From contig JAZKJV010002626.1 in the NCBI GenBank assembly GCA_037367405.1, forward strand, positions 124,001 to 188,000: 64,000 nt of DNA, given 5' to 3'. The position numbers and the translations under genes are program-made. This DNA is from Ottelia alismoides. Its lineage: Eukaryota; Streptophyta; Magnoliopsida; Alismatales; Hydrocharitaceae. Shown piece by piece: positions 1 through 11,201 of the stretch; position 1 is the first letter of the stretch, and each line of letters begins with the position of its first letter. The notes under the pieces were generated by a model. It saw only the letters and a program-made list of their open reading frames with translations. It was not told where the DNA came from and did not search any database.

Positions 1-750
1 AACTTTTGTGAAATAATTTTCTATTTTTGAACTTTTTATGTATTTTGAAATGTTTTGTAAATTTTAATGCAATTTTAAAAACATTTTGCAACTTTCTACG
101 GGTTTTGAAAATTTTGAAATTTGTAGGGATTTTAAATAAGGGTTAGTAAAAGAAGCTTATATAGATATTTACACGGGAGTGCATCAATATTTACAAAAAC
201 TGGGTGAAGGTTATATAAATGGAATTTACATGAGTTAGTTGTTATTTACATATTTGGTGGACAAGGATTATGCATATCTATTTATATAAAGAATTTTATT
301 TTCTATAATTTTGTACAAGGTTCTCAAATTATTTTGAAAAAAGTTTAACAAATATTTTGAAAAAATACTTTTTAAACAATTTTTACAAACAACTTTGAAA
401 ATATACATAAAATTTGAAAATCATTTTACAAAGATTTTTCAAATGGTATATATAGATTTTTCAAAATGTATTTTTACAACCATTTTGCCAAGTCATTGGC
501 AAACTGAATTTTCAAAAAAATATATTAACAAATAAACAAATTTTGCAAATATTTACAAAGGATTTTTACAAGCTTGAAAATATTTCATAAAATTTTCCAC
601 ATGATTTTCAAAGGATTTTGCAAGACATTTTCTGACCATTTTCAAATCATTTTGCAAAATATTTTTAAACCAATTCAGTAACCAATTTCTACAATTTGAA
701 ATTTGAAAATTTTTATACATAATTACAATGTATTCTTTACAGTTTATTAA
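1..750. repeat. AT-rich degenerate repeat tract (3' region of element A)
   Basis: The tract is built from loosely repeated TTTTGAAAAT / TTTGCAAAAT words in variable order. On the minus strand it continues past the last hairpin module of A and resembles 29200-29560 of element E in the same relative position. It has no coding potential. Confidence 0.55.
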
Positions 751-834
751 TTGTATATTCCATCTCACATAGTATATTAGCCATATTATTCAAAAATATG
801 AAACTATGAGGTATGGCTGAAGTATATACGGCAT

Positions 835-1100
835 ATATACAACCCCCCTACACTTAGCTTGAGTTATGTCCTCATTATGATCAAAGAGAAATGAATGAAG
901 ATTTAAGTTGTATTGATTATAGGAAAAGTCTATATTGCAACAACTAAAAGATTGAGAAGTTGACCCTCCACCATACTTAGGATTAAATAATCATAGGTAT
1001 AGCAAAATGTATAAAAATGTAGGAAGGGTCAAAGGTGGGAATGAACATATTAGCAACTCGTTATGTCTCCCCATATACTTAGGGTAAGATACCCCTTATT
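835..1100 (-). repeat. Hairpin/G-run modules of element A (distal set)
   Basis: On the minus strand, three modules with a TAAGTAT-type core and a G run lie at about 835-880, 975-1010 and 1065-1100. They align in order and spacing with the last three modules of element E (29050-29120, 28960-28985, 28849-28883). The stems are more mutated here than in B. Confidence 0.6.
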
Positions 1101-1141
1101 AAAGACAATAATATCAACAAGATAATAGACTAATGAAACTA

Positions 1142-4124
1142 TGATTCATCATATTAATTTTTATTCATTATCATACCTATTTAAACTATTAACTAAAATT
1201 TGTTCATAATTAATTAAAATTAATTTCTGACTTTTTGTAGGTAATTAACCATAATTTAGTGTATATTTGTATATAAGTTATGCCCCTTTCGATTTCTTTC
1301 TTTATTTTATATATTTGTTATGGGTTTAAAATGAAATTAAAATACAAAAAATAACAAAATAATTAAAATCAAGTTCGTTTGTTCAATAAAAATGCTTCCA
1401 AAATATTGCTCCATTTGTTTGACTTATTTTGGATTTTTGTCAACATGAAACTTGTAAATCTCATCGGGATGTACAAATTTCATGTTTTGAGTTTTTCTTA
1501 GTTTTGCTTGTAATTATTTGTTTTGTATTTTTCTTTATTTTTTATTTCTCGTTTTTCTCATTGGTCCATGTAGCTCTCCTTGGAGCTACCATGCATCCTG
1601 CCTCCCCATGTACCACTAACCTTCCCTTCTGATCATTCGTCTCCTCTGTCCAGACCTCATCGTAGTCGCTCATCTCATGTACATCCTCAAACCTCGGATC
1701 TTGTTGATCAGAGTCATCATAACCATTCTCCTATGTCTCATCCATATCCCTTGTATATGATCTGATGATCAGATCTAGACTGCCCTCTTGCAGCTAACAT
1801 CTAGTGATTGGATTGCAAGATCCAACAGTAGAGGATTCGTCGCCTACCTCTCGCCCTAGGATCTCCTTGTCGTGCACCTTCCCCCTACCTATTATTCCCA
1901 CTCTCTCACCGACCATTTCCCACTCCTAACCTCACCGAGTCAAAATCCCTAACCACCTGCTTATTTACCCAATACCTAGCCTCCCCTCTCTCCTCTTCCT
2001 CAGTCAGCCATGACCCCTCGAAACCACATCAACCAGCACTCACACTTCATTCCCTCCTCCTTCAAATACTCCACATATGTTCACCTCCATGCCCATCTTC
2101 CTTCACGTACGTGAGCTTCGAGCATCCTCTCTACCTTCGTAATAGGGAGAGAGAGAGAGATAGTAAAGACTGAGCATTCCAAATCAGTGAGATCCTCACC
2201 TTCTCAAGTGAGCTGCAGCCCTATAAGCTGCTCGACCTGAGGTTTGTTAGCCTCCAGACCTTTCAACGACGATCGGAGTCTCTAACTCCACCTTTCAGGA
2301 TTGTCCTCCCCCTCTCCAGTTTGTCCCCATCCATAGTCTTCTACCTCGGGTAAGCTTCTTCCTTTTCTTCGTTTCTTTGTTTTCACCTTGCTCCATGCAT
2401 TTATTCACACACACGGTCCCTTCCTTCACCTTACGATAACTGCACGACCTGCGCATTACTCCCGACACCTTCATGCCACCATCTTCTCATCTTCGCTTCT
2501 CCGTGACCTATTATGCCCTGCTCCACCTCTAGCCTTGCACAGATTGGAGATCACTCTAGGCTCAGCTACTCCACCCTCCGACGAGCCCTCGTTTCGCCCC
2601 ACAGCCACCCCAAACTCCCTTGGCCTCAGCTATGTGCTAACACATGCAGGTACTCCACTTCTCTTAATTGGATGGAATCAGGTGATCACCTTCAACCTCA
2701 AGCTTCATGGCAGTGAGGCCTTCATCGAAACGCTGATCCAGGCCACCTCTAAGCTCCTACATCATCGCATAGTCTTCGTGGAGGCATCAACAACCTTCTC
2801 TGATCTTCACCGCCTCTAGATTCATCAAGAGGAGCCACAACCTCATCAACGAAGCTTTGCCCATGCATTACCTCTCAAGGAGGAGGGGAAGAACATGAGT
2901 TGCAATCGTTGTTCGATCTGATCCTCCTAATTAGATCTAACAGTCGGGATCACCCCTGACCCTTTCGCCTAAAGCATCGAATCGACCTAGAGAATCGGTC
3001 GTCTGACATGTCCCGAGCCAACGTGGACAAGCCACGTAGCGTCATGCCATGCTTTGAGCCTCCACCACCTCACATGTTTTAAGCATGTGACCTTGGATTT
3101 TGCATCCAAACCCCTGCAATTCATAGAATTTCTAATTTGGTCCCTACCGTACGCATGCACAACACGTATCATGTGTAAAAATTGTAAGACGAGCCTCGTG
3201 CCTTTGTTTTATTGCATTTTCTTCCTTTTGTGCATTGTAAAAATTGCAAGTAGTCCCATGCATCTTTTATTTATTACATTGTAGCCCTTGTTTGGACCTT
3301 TTTGAATTAAAAAGTTCATGTTTTCTTTCATTCCCCTGGATTGAATTGTGAATAACTTAAGTACCCTTTACGCAATGCATGAAATTATTCTTGTTTCAAT
3401 GATGATTTAATGTCTTTAATGGGAACTAATTAGTTAGTGTTTGTAACCTACTATGGGTGAATGAAAATTTAGAGAACTTAGGTTACGTAGAGTGCTTAAT
3501 TGATCCACTTTATTAGCTAGATGAATGAATTAAATACACCACTTTGTACCATGATTTGATTACTCACTAATATAATATCTAGGAACTGAAGTTGAAATTT
3601 CTTTAATATTTAATTCCTGAAATTGTGTGTCTTGTGGAGATAAATTGATCACTCATTGAATATGCATTGGAATGTGATGCATGGTTGATCTTGGTCAATT
3701 CCTGATCACGATTTATTGAAAAATTGGATTTAGGGTGTAGAGAACCTTAAAGATTGAGGATTTAAGGATCTTGATTGAATTAAAACATGTAGTCACCTTG
3801 GTCCATTTTGTGTGCTTGTTTTCATTTGCATGTTGTAGCATCCTTTAACTTGCATAAAAAATCACTAAAAATATCATTCATCCATACACTGTGCATTATG
3901 ACCTAGCTTAGCCTAGATAGACTTTCTTAGTAGCTCGATCACCATTATCGGACCCTAATTATAATTTCGTGATCCGTTATGTCCTTGTGTTCGACCCGGA
4001 CTTGTCAGGATATAAATTCAAGCCGAGACACTCCTCAAGTATATCCTTCTATCGGTTCTGCATGATTCTTTGAGTGCCATGCTATAACAAGTACGAATTA
4101 ACATACGTGTCCGGTGGTTCATCA
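1142..4124 (+). repeat. LTR of a B-related Ty3/gypsy element nested in element A
   Basis: This block interrupts the minus-strand alignment of A to E. It has the same AT-rich / GC-rich / AT-rich profile as the LTRs of B. It shares short stretches with them, such as the tract around 1445-1475 versus 12052-12085, and a TTGTGTTCGACC tract near 3987. It ends in TTCATCA followed by GA and a TGGC primer-site-like sequence, just as B's LTR ends in CGTCA-GA-TGGC. The start at TGATTCATC is inferred by comparison with B. No second LTR or target duplication was found, so it is either a solo-LTR-like remnant or a 3'-truncated element. Confidence 0.6.
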
Positions 4125-4126
4125 GA

Positions 4127-4143
4127 TGGCTACATTATCTGGG
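4127..4143 (+). other. Degenerate primer-binding site after nested LTR
   Basis: TGGCTACATTATCTGGG lies two bases after the LTR end. It retains part of the tRNA-Asp-type TGGCGCCGTTGCCGGGG pattern used by Athila elements, with several mismatches. Confidence 0.4.
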
Positions 4144-4289
4144 TCATATTTTTTAATCTTTTTGATGTGCTTTCTTGTCATAAGAGCATGGGGGAAAGGG
4201 ATCGAAGCATGGGAAATCGAGGATGAAGAATATGAATCATGAACTAAAATATCATTATTTGCATTAATTGAAACAGAGTTCTTCATAGA

Positions 4290-5257
4290 TGAATCTTTTT
4301 AAGGAAACATAAAATCAGAATCAAACCTATTTACTATGGGTTGTGCAATAGAAGCTGCAGTGGTATCTACCACAACCGGAGGTGCAAGGTCCTCCATAGA
4401 ATCTGAGGTATCTCTATGGTGTTGATGTTGTAATAGTACTCTCCTTCTCTTCTCAGCTCCCTGAGTAAGGATCCTTAAATGGTGCTAATGGGGCTCTAGA
4501 ATATGTTGCCTCTCCTCCTCATCCTTTAAAGACTCCTCAAGTAGAGCTCTAGAGATACCCTTCCTCGTATCCCTCGCCTGATCAGGTACAATCACAGTCC
4601 TTTCTCTCTAAATGACATATTGTTAGCTTCGTCACATAAAAGAATCTCATTTTTAGATCTAAGAAATGTTTAATAATATACATGACCAAAGTGTTGCTGA
4701 GAATTAGATCGGTTCAAGCTACTAAGGTTGGCTTGAACCTACATGGGATCGAGGTAGAGGGTGCAAACTGATCGTCTTTCCATCTAGACAGATGATTGAC
4801 ACGCACCCGTAAGTAATGAATTTCATTCTTGCATGAACGAATATGGTCGAGTATCTGTTGTTGTATCTCCACGGGACTAGATGAAGAAGGAAGGGGATAA
4901 GATTAAGAAAAAGAATGAGAGGACTGGCTCTGCTGGTCAGGGTACTGCCTCTACTATTTTTGATGGGGTATCTAGACAGATGATTGAAACCCACCCGTAA
5001 GTAATGAATTTCATTCTTGCATGAACGAACCTGGTCGAGTATCTGTTGTTGTATCTCCATGGGACTAGATGAAGAAGGAAGGGGATGAGATTGGGAAAAA
5101 GAATGAGAGGATTGGCTCTGCTGGTCGGGGTACTGCCTCTACTATTTTTGATGGGGTATCTGCAGAAACTATGGACCATGTTGGCCCTCCTGGTAGTGTC
5201 CTTGTTTGTCATACTATTGGTATTATTGTCATTGTTGTTGGGGTGGATGGAATCCAT
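4290..5257 (-). pseudogene. Gag-like retrotransposon remnant
   Basis: Minus-strand translation gives a broken but protein-like series: a Q/S/P-rich stretch, a segment with the pattern IQQQILDQVRS...EIHYLR, then a charged segment containing ARDTRKGISRALLEESLKDE. This looks like gypsy gag or leader protein sequence with several stops and frame changes. It carries an exact-register 188-bp duplication. Its strand is opposite to the adjacent LTR, so it may be a separate fragment rather than the body of that LTR's element. The family assignment is tentative. Confidence 0.35.
4783..5158. repeat. 188-bp tandem duplication, two units
   Basis: Units 4783-4970 and 4971-5158 both begin TCTAGACAGATGATTGA and differ by only a handful of substitutions. 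The duplication falls in the gag-like remnant and repeats its reading frame with a register shift (188 is not a multiple of 3). Confidence 0.95.
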
Positions 5258-5339
5258 GGTTCTGCTGTGAAGGAGGTAGTACGGAGGTGAATGCGGTGTT
5301 GTGAAATGTCAGGATTGAAATAAATAAAGAAAATAAGGA

Positions 5340-5480
5340 GGAAGGGATGAACAACATCACTCCCCTGTAATTAGGGTAAGAGATCCCTAAGCATAAGTAA
5401 CAATGGGAGTGATGAAATAGAACAAAGTATGAACATGCGACTTGTCACCCTCCCTATACTTTGGATAAAGCACATCCTAA
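5340..5480 (-). repeat. Hairpin/G-run modules of element A (proximal set)
   Basis: Two modules read on the minus strand, around 5360-5400 and 5445-5480, with the CTTAGG...CCTAA pattern and a short G run. They correspond to the first modules of element E (28620-28760) and show that A resumes here after the nested insertion. Confidence 0.5.
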
Positions 5481-6099
5481 GAAAGGAAAACACACTGATC
5501 GAGGTGGATGAGTAAAATAGATTATAAAATGAAAGAAACAGATGTGAATATACAAGGTGGTGGCTATACAGTGATCAAGAAGATAGAAATCATACCTTCT
5601 TACGCAACCGCTTAGGAATGGATCTAACAAGGTGCATGTCGATATTGGGATCATGAGCTGACACAACTCGATCTAGATCTACATGGTGAAGATCCCCAGT
5701 GGTCTCATAATTAACAACACGTACTCATTAGTGGAATTAGCATGGTCAGGTCTGGCATGGGAAGTCTCAACTTTTTCTGCCCTCTACGTTAAGGTTTCTA
5801 TAGTGTAAATGTTGTCGATCTCATCAACATATCACTACTCACAGGAAGAGGGGACTCCAAGGTCTATGATTTTCGAGTCTTCCTTCCTAAAGAGGAATTA
5901 TCAGATCTCAGTATCATACATGGTAAAGCAAACATCTCTAATCTCAGTGGCTAAGTCATTATCCTCAGATTCGGTTGACATAGGTACACTCTCATCAGGT
6001 GTGGGTTTCTGGTAGGAAGTGGGTACAATGATCGTCTCGATTAGAATGCTCTTATTGTAGGAACTCAAGTATATCTCTTCAGATCCTTAATCAATAACG

Positions 6100-6420
6100 A
6101 CCTTCACCGTAGGGAGGAAAGTCCAACCTAGGACGATTTGAATGTGCTCCACAGAGGTAGAGGTCACATGGTCACTATAATAAAATCTACAGTGTAGCTC
6201 ATGCCTTGGATTTGAATGACAACATTTTCAAGAATACCCTTCGACCTCTTTATTAATGTTGTCAGCAAATTGACAAATTATCCTAGTTTTTTAAGAGGCA
6301 TGAGATCAAGTGTCTCGACAAGTGATAAGGGTATTATATTAATCGGTGTGCATTTTCAAGGAAAGTGTGATCAAAATGGTGGTCGGAAATGGCACATCTC
6401 ATGAAAGGTGTACTAGCGTC
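6100..6420 (-). pseudogene. Retropepsin-like domain remnant of element A
   Basis: Minus-strand translation contains the N-I-I-P-L-S-L-V flap-side motif, an IKRSKGILENVVI segment and a late EHIQIVLG...FLPTVKVVID segment. These match the protease-like ORFs of E (27690-28080) and B (17188-17700). Several stops are present. The residues at the expected catalytic D-T/S-G are not preserved. No RT follows. Confidence 0.55.
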
Positions 6421-6588
6421 CCCTTTCCTATTGGGCAAACGATAAGTGATGGCATGGGAAGTGACCATGGTAAGAAGGTGGCGCTCATCTCTTCGACGTC
6501 TCTTCTTTTCTTGGGTTGAGGTGCGAACATAAGGATCATGGCCTTTCAAAGTGGGGCATCAGAAACATACTAAATAGCCACCACCACT

Positions 6589-7224
6589 TTAGGGATGGTT
6601 AACATTTTTTATATTTTCTATCTCTTCCATAATAGGAAATATATCGAAATCATCATGTACACAAGGATGACTAAGAGTAGTATATATAGTGTCATCCTTG
6701 GTGGATAAGGAGGTGGGAATTGTGGTGGATGCATGTGTGGGCAAAGGATGTGGCATAGGTGCCCTCCCCTCACAAACTGACCCGACTAGGTGTCTCCCAT
6801 TATTTCCTTTTTGGATTTTTATATTCTGCTCATTTTTGTATTTTTGGTGATTGCAGGCTCTCGTGTTCAGCCCCTCGTGAATCCATGGGTATAGAAGGTG
6901 AAGCTCCGATGCGAATCTCTTTGTAAGATATATCATCAATCTTCTATTGTAGTTTCTTCACTACATAGGTAACGTGTTCAAGAGTGGTGTCCATGAGAGG
7001 TGACTCCAACAGCTCAGTAACGGGTGGGTGAGATGTTGGGCAACGTGGTGGTGGCAGAAAATAATCAAAATCCGATGGATGAAACTATGTGTATGGTAGG
7101 TATGTACAAAAAGAAAAGTCAGGAGCAAAGTACTCCTGATAAAATGGAGGAGCACTGACTGGAGAAGAAGTAGGATCCACGAAGTCTGGATAAAAATAGC
7201 TACAATCTGCTTTCTCTGGAACAA
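6589..7224 (-). pseudogene. ORF1 of element A, function unknown, broken
   Basis: The minus-strand frames 7224-6961 and 6939-6589 correspond to the plus-strand ORF1 of element E (26883-27538). Shared signatures include a CEGRAPMPHP-type segment, a TTLSHPCVHDD-type segment and a terminal MEEIENIKN segment. The protein precedes the protease-like domain as a gag-like product would, but it lacks the Athila gag signatures seen in fragment C. It is frameshifted and not functional here. Confidence 0.5.
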
Positions 7225-8597
7225 ATGACTAGGATCGGTAGATCATGATAGTCAAGTCAAAATATGCAAGAAAAAAGCCCAAATGTGTAGAGAAGATTAA
7301 GTATGCACACAAAACAAACATAAAACCAAAACAAAAATAACCCCTCAATTCATCAACTCAACACAGTGAATATCAAGAAAGTTCGGTCATTTATCTTTTC
7401 AAATTTAGATTTGTGAGAATGTAGTTATTTACAAGCTCACAAGTGTAGTCTCCTAGAGTGGTTGTGTTCTTTTCGGCATAGAACCCAACTAGAACATGGG
7501 GACCACTTCGTCTATAGTCAGAGGAAAACGCTTTCAGTAATAATAGGGCCCAAGAGCCGACCCAAGTGCTTAAGTCACAAGCCTATGGATGAGGTTTCTA
7601 GTCCTTATGTGTATGTGCATCACTAGATCTATAAAGTACATGTGATAATGAGGGGCTTATTCTCCCCAAACAATGATTTGTCCTTTGCATTTTATTTTAG
7701 GGTTGAGCAGAATTAACAATCCCAATTTTATTGGTTATCACTTTTTTGGTCTTTTTGAGAAAATAAGATGTCTAACGAACTTTACCAATCATTTTATTGC
7801 CCAAGTCAAAGGAAAAAGGGAAGGAGCTCAGAAAAATCGATGCACGAAAAATCAAATGATTATTGATGCTAAAGATGAGGATGTGTGCACGACTCCAACA
7901 TTCTACATGTAAGATGATCCGCACACAAAAATAAATATAATCCTATATGTGTGTAAACAAGAACTGGCCTAAAAGGAACTTCTACTCAGGAATCACAAGT
8001 TCATTATTTTGACTTAGTCCAACGATCTATAGGTATAGAATTCTTTTAGGTATGCGGACCTAAGCCTACCTATCTCAACCATTTAAATCCTATAACTAGG
8101 GGCTACAAGCACACAAAACAAAGGAAAAGAAGGGAAAAATTCAAAACGTGAGAAATAAAATAAAAAAAGGAGAGAAATAGGAAGAAACAAAAGTGAAAAG
8201 GTGAAGAAAAACCATCAAAACCGGTGAGGCCCTTAGGTGAACAATCAGATGGGCAATGGACCTCGAAGAGTTCAAGTATCTCTCAGTGTTTGTCCCTATT
8301 TATTACAAAAATAAAATTATCTCTCTCACACAAAGAAAAAGAAAAATTCAAATAATTTGTATGATGGTCTTCTCTCTCCTTGTCTTCTCCTTCGCTCTCT
8401 CCTACCGACTCGTGAAGAAAGAGTCGGTCTCCACTAAGCTTGGCTACCTCAGCTTCGTAGAAAATTGTCCTCGCTTAGCGAACCCTCGTAGAGAATTCAA
8501 CAAAGAAGTCAGTTAGATACAAATAAACAATTATTTAAAAGGGAAAAAACATGTAAATAAGATAGAAAAAATATACAAAATTCCTATCTGATGTTTC
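7225..8597 (-). other. 5' leader of element A
   Basis: This region lies between the primer site and ORF1. It has no recognised coding sequence. A TGAGTTG(G/A)TGAA word near 7350 (minus) also occurs ahead of ORF1 in B (15765), E (26758) and C (26250 region), marking a conserved leader position. Confidence 0.4.
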
Positions 8598-8615
8598 TCC
8601 CCGGCAACGACATCA
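8598..8615 (-). other. Primer-binding site of element A (tRNA-Asp type)
   Basis: The minus strand reads TGATGTCGTTGCCGGGGA, two bases after the LTR end ...CA. It matches the plant tRNA-Asp 3'-end complement TGGCGCCGTTGCCGGGGA except at three positions. This is the primer usage known for Athila elements. Confidence 0.75.
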
Positions 8616-8617
8616 TT

Positions 8618-11196
8618 TGTTGACTCGGATTTTGCGAGATTCTGGTATCCCAACAAGCATGGGACACAAGTCGCCTTGGTGACCGCTTACAAAATTAATA
8701 AAGTCAGAAAACAACCAACCCACACAATACGAATGAAGCAATCAAAGTGAAGTGAGTCAAAATTTATTTTCTTTTAACTCTATAAAATATGTGTATAGTG
8801 AATAAGTGTAGAGTGTCGAACCATAAAGAGCAAAAGGGAATAGAGAAAATTAGCAACCTACTCAGGTATTTTTGGGTGTATTGTTGTTAATTGTTTTAGT
8901 CAGTTTTTAATATATTTAATTTTTATGTACTTTTTATATTTGTAATACTTTTATAATTTTATTTTATAATTTTGCACATTTTTAAATTTCTTTTTCTTTT
9001 TAAGGTATAAGAAGTGTGTGTATATATGTATTAATATGTATAAGATGAATACTATATATGATATATATAATACATATATAAATTAAGAAAATATATGCAA
9101 GAATAGTCCTTTTTATTTTTTGAAGGTTATATAATTAAAGATAATAATATAATAGGCATACAAGTAATATATAGTATATATAGTTTAGAAAGGATTTTAT
9201 ATTTATAAAAATAGTTGTATAAATTCCAACATTGCAAAAAATGTTTTTATGTTTTAAATATTTTTTTCTCTATTTTTTATTTTCCTTAGACTTTTTTTAC
9301 TAATTTTTAAAAATTTTAATTAATTTAAATATAGAAAATAGTAAATATAATAAATAGAATGTATTGTTTTGGGTTTTAAAAATAGATAAGTAGGTCAAAA
9401 ATTCCAAAAACTATTTTTAATATAATGTATATAATATGAGTAAAAAACATAATAGAAATAAATATTTTTTTGGATTTTTATATAATTTTTACTGATTTTT
9501 AGATTTTTTTTTATGGCTTCTATTTTTAATGTTTTTCTTTTTTATATTTTTTTGATTTTTGGTCTAAAATGATAATATATATTGATATATATTATTTTTT
9601 GGAATTTTTAGATGTAATTTTGTAATTTTTTGTATTTTTAAAGCTAGATAGGGAATAAATAGCTCTTTAATGATTTTAATAAATGGAAAATTCAATGAAA
9701 TGATAAATAAAAATATGGGAGTATATTAGCACAATATCAAGCCATCATAGACATTTTCCCATAATTGTTGATGCAATGAAGCAATTTAATAAAAATATAA
9801 ATACAAAAATGAAATAAAACAACCTTGTAGAAGTATTTTTGCAATAAAAACAAAGTATGAGGGTTCTTGTGTAAAATACACAAAATTCTAACATTGTCTT
9901 ACATATTAAAAATACTAACCAAAATAACCAAACTCGAGCAAACTCGAGAGTGGTTAGTTGTGATTTTCCCACCTCACGTGGGCCACCACGTGAGGTGAGC
10001 TAGAAGTAGACCTAATTGTAATATTCAAAATTTTATAGAAGGTCCTTGCAAATTTTACAACACTTTTTAAAACTTAACTTAATATTTTAATGACATATTT
10101 TTAAATACAAAAGGATCGATGGGCTCTTAAAATTTACCCACTAATGCTCGTGATCCGACAACGTTGTTCATTTCACTTGTCTGTGTAGCCTCCTCGTCTC
10201 TCACTACTCCTTCTTTGATGAAGCATTGAGATCAGATCTTCGTTGGAGATCCACCAGCTATGGAGCACTTCAACCCGTGGTGTCTGCACGACTGGAGATG
10301 TGTTCTTGATCTGACAATTCTGAGGATATATGGACGAATGGGGAAGAACAACAGGGTTGGAGTCATATCACACAACTCCGGTGATCTTCGGTGTCGCTAT
10401 GATGCTCTTGTAGTCTTGCATTTGTTCTACATCAATCGGTGGTGTCAAGGATGTCCACGACTCATCGATGGGGCCTTAGGATTCGAAGAAGTCAGACGAC
10501 ACTTGAGAGCTTTGAGCAGATACAAATAATGCCCAAATGGGCTCCTAGAAGTGCTAACCTACACGGAAATGGTTAGAGGTCAAGGTCAAACTGCCTCGAG
10601 CTCATTTGGAGTCTAATAGAGGCGAGGCAGAGCTCTCAATCGTAAGGCAGAGGAAGACAGCTTGATAGCTTGATACAGATAGAATTGAGAGGAACTAGGT
10701 GGCTCGAACGGTAGAGAAGTGAGATAGGAAGAAGATGGGACGATTAGGTAGTCGTTGGAACGAGCCTTCACGATTGTCCAACAGAGGTCGGAGCTCTAGA
10801 ACTCGGGCAAACCCTTAATCTAATTATATACTAAACTAAATGATTAAAGCATGAAATAAAATCGAGGAATAAAAATTACAACTAAAATCTACCTAGAAAT
10901 GCAAGAAAGAGAGGCAACTCATACCTGGAGACCATGCAGAGGGAACCTCGGCGCATCTAACACGATCCCAAGGCTAAGCAAGGATAGTTGATTGAAGGTC
11001 AGGCCTTACTAAACCCTGATTGGTCCATGTCATCCTAATAAAGATAAAACATCAAATAATTCCCTTATAAAATAGTTTTAAAATAATAAATGATTTTATT
11101 ATTTTTAGGACAAAACCTAAAAAATGTTCCTTATTTTATGTAGTATGTTTATGGTGTTTTTATTTATTTTTACAAAGAGATTTATTATGTGTATAT
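8618..11196 (-). repeat. 5' LTR of element A (right limit approximate)
   Basis: The LTR begins on the plus strand with TGTTGACTCGG, so the minus strand ends in CA next to the primer site. It has an AT-rich half (8880-9740) and a more GC-rich part (10130-10810) with no recognisable gene. A 12-bp inverted repeat with two G-boxes lies at 9970-9997. The outer end is not defined because the matching LTR is off-window and element B adjoins or interrupts it. Confidence 0.5.
9970..9997. promoter_or_regulatory. 12-bp inverted repeat containing two G-boxes
   Basis: Arms 9970-9981 (CACCTCACGTGG) and 9986-9997 (CCACGTGAGGTG) are perfect reverse complements around a 4-base spacer. Each contains CACGTG, the core bound by plant bZIP and bHLH factors. 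It lies in the LTR of element A, where a regulatory role is plausible but unproven. Confidence 0.6.
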
Positions 11197-11201
11197 ATTT
11201 A
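11197..11201. repeat. Target-site duplication of B, left
   Basis: ATTTA, identical to 23644-23648 directly after the 3' LTR; 5 bp is the usual length for LTR elements. Confidence 0.85.

Larger units (their letters stand above)
1..11196 (-). mobile_element. Athila-like Ty3/gypsy element A (non-autonomous, 3' end outside window)
   Basis: This is a minus-strand LTR retrotransposon. Reading right to left it has a 5' LTR (from 8618), a primer-binding site (8598-8615), a leader, a degenerate ORF1 (about 7224-6589), a protease-like remnant (about 6420-6100) and hairpin/G-run modules (5480-5340 and 1100-835). The AT-rich 1-835 tract matches the tract 3' of the same modules in element E (29130-29560). 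No reverse transcriptase or integrase was found, so it is probably a non-autonomous relative of Athila. A related LTR and remnant sit inside it between about 1142 and 5300. The right end is approximate because the partner LTR is off-window, so a target duplication could not be tested; B is inserted at or near this boundary. Confidence 0.6.

Noticed and set aside
2388..2819. 143-codon frame in the nested LTR
   Set aside because: It lies in the GC-rich part of an LTR, has no domain and is not conserved in B's LTRs.
5069..5290. Plus-strand frame of 73 codons after the nested LTR
   Set aside because: The minus-strand reading of the same DNA looks more protein-like, and the plus frame comes from the duplicated block.
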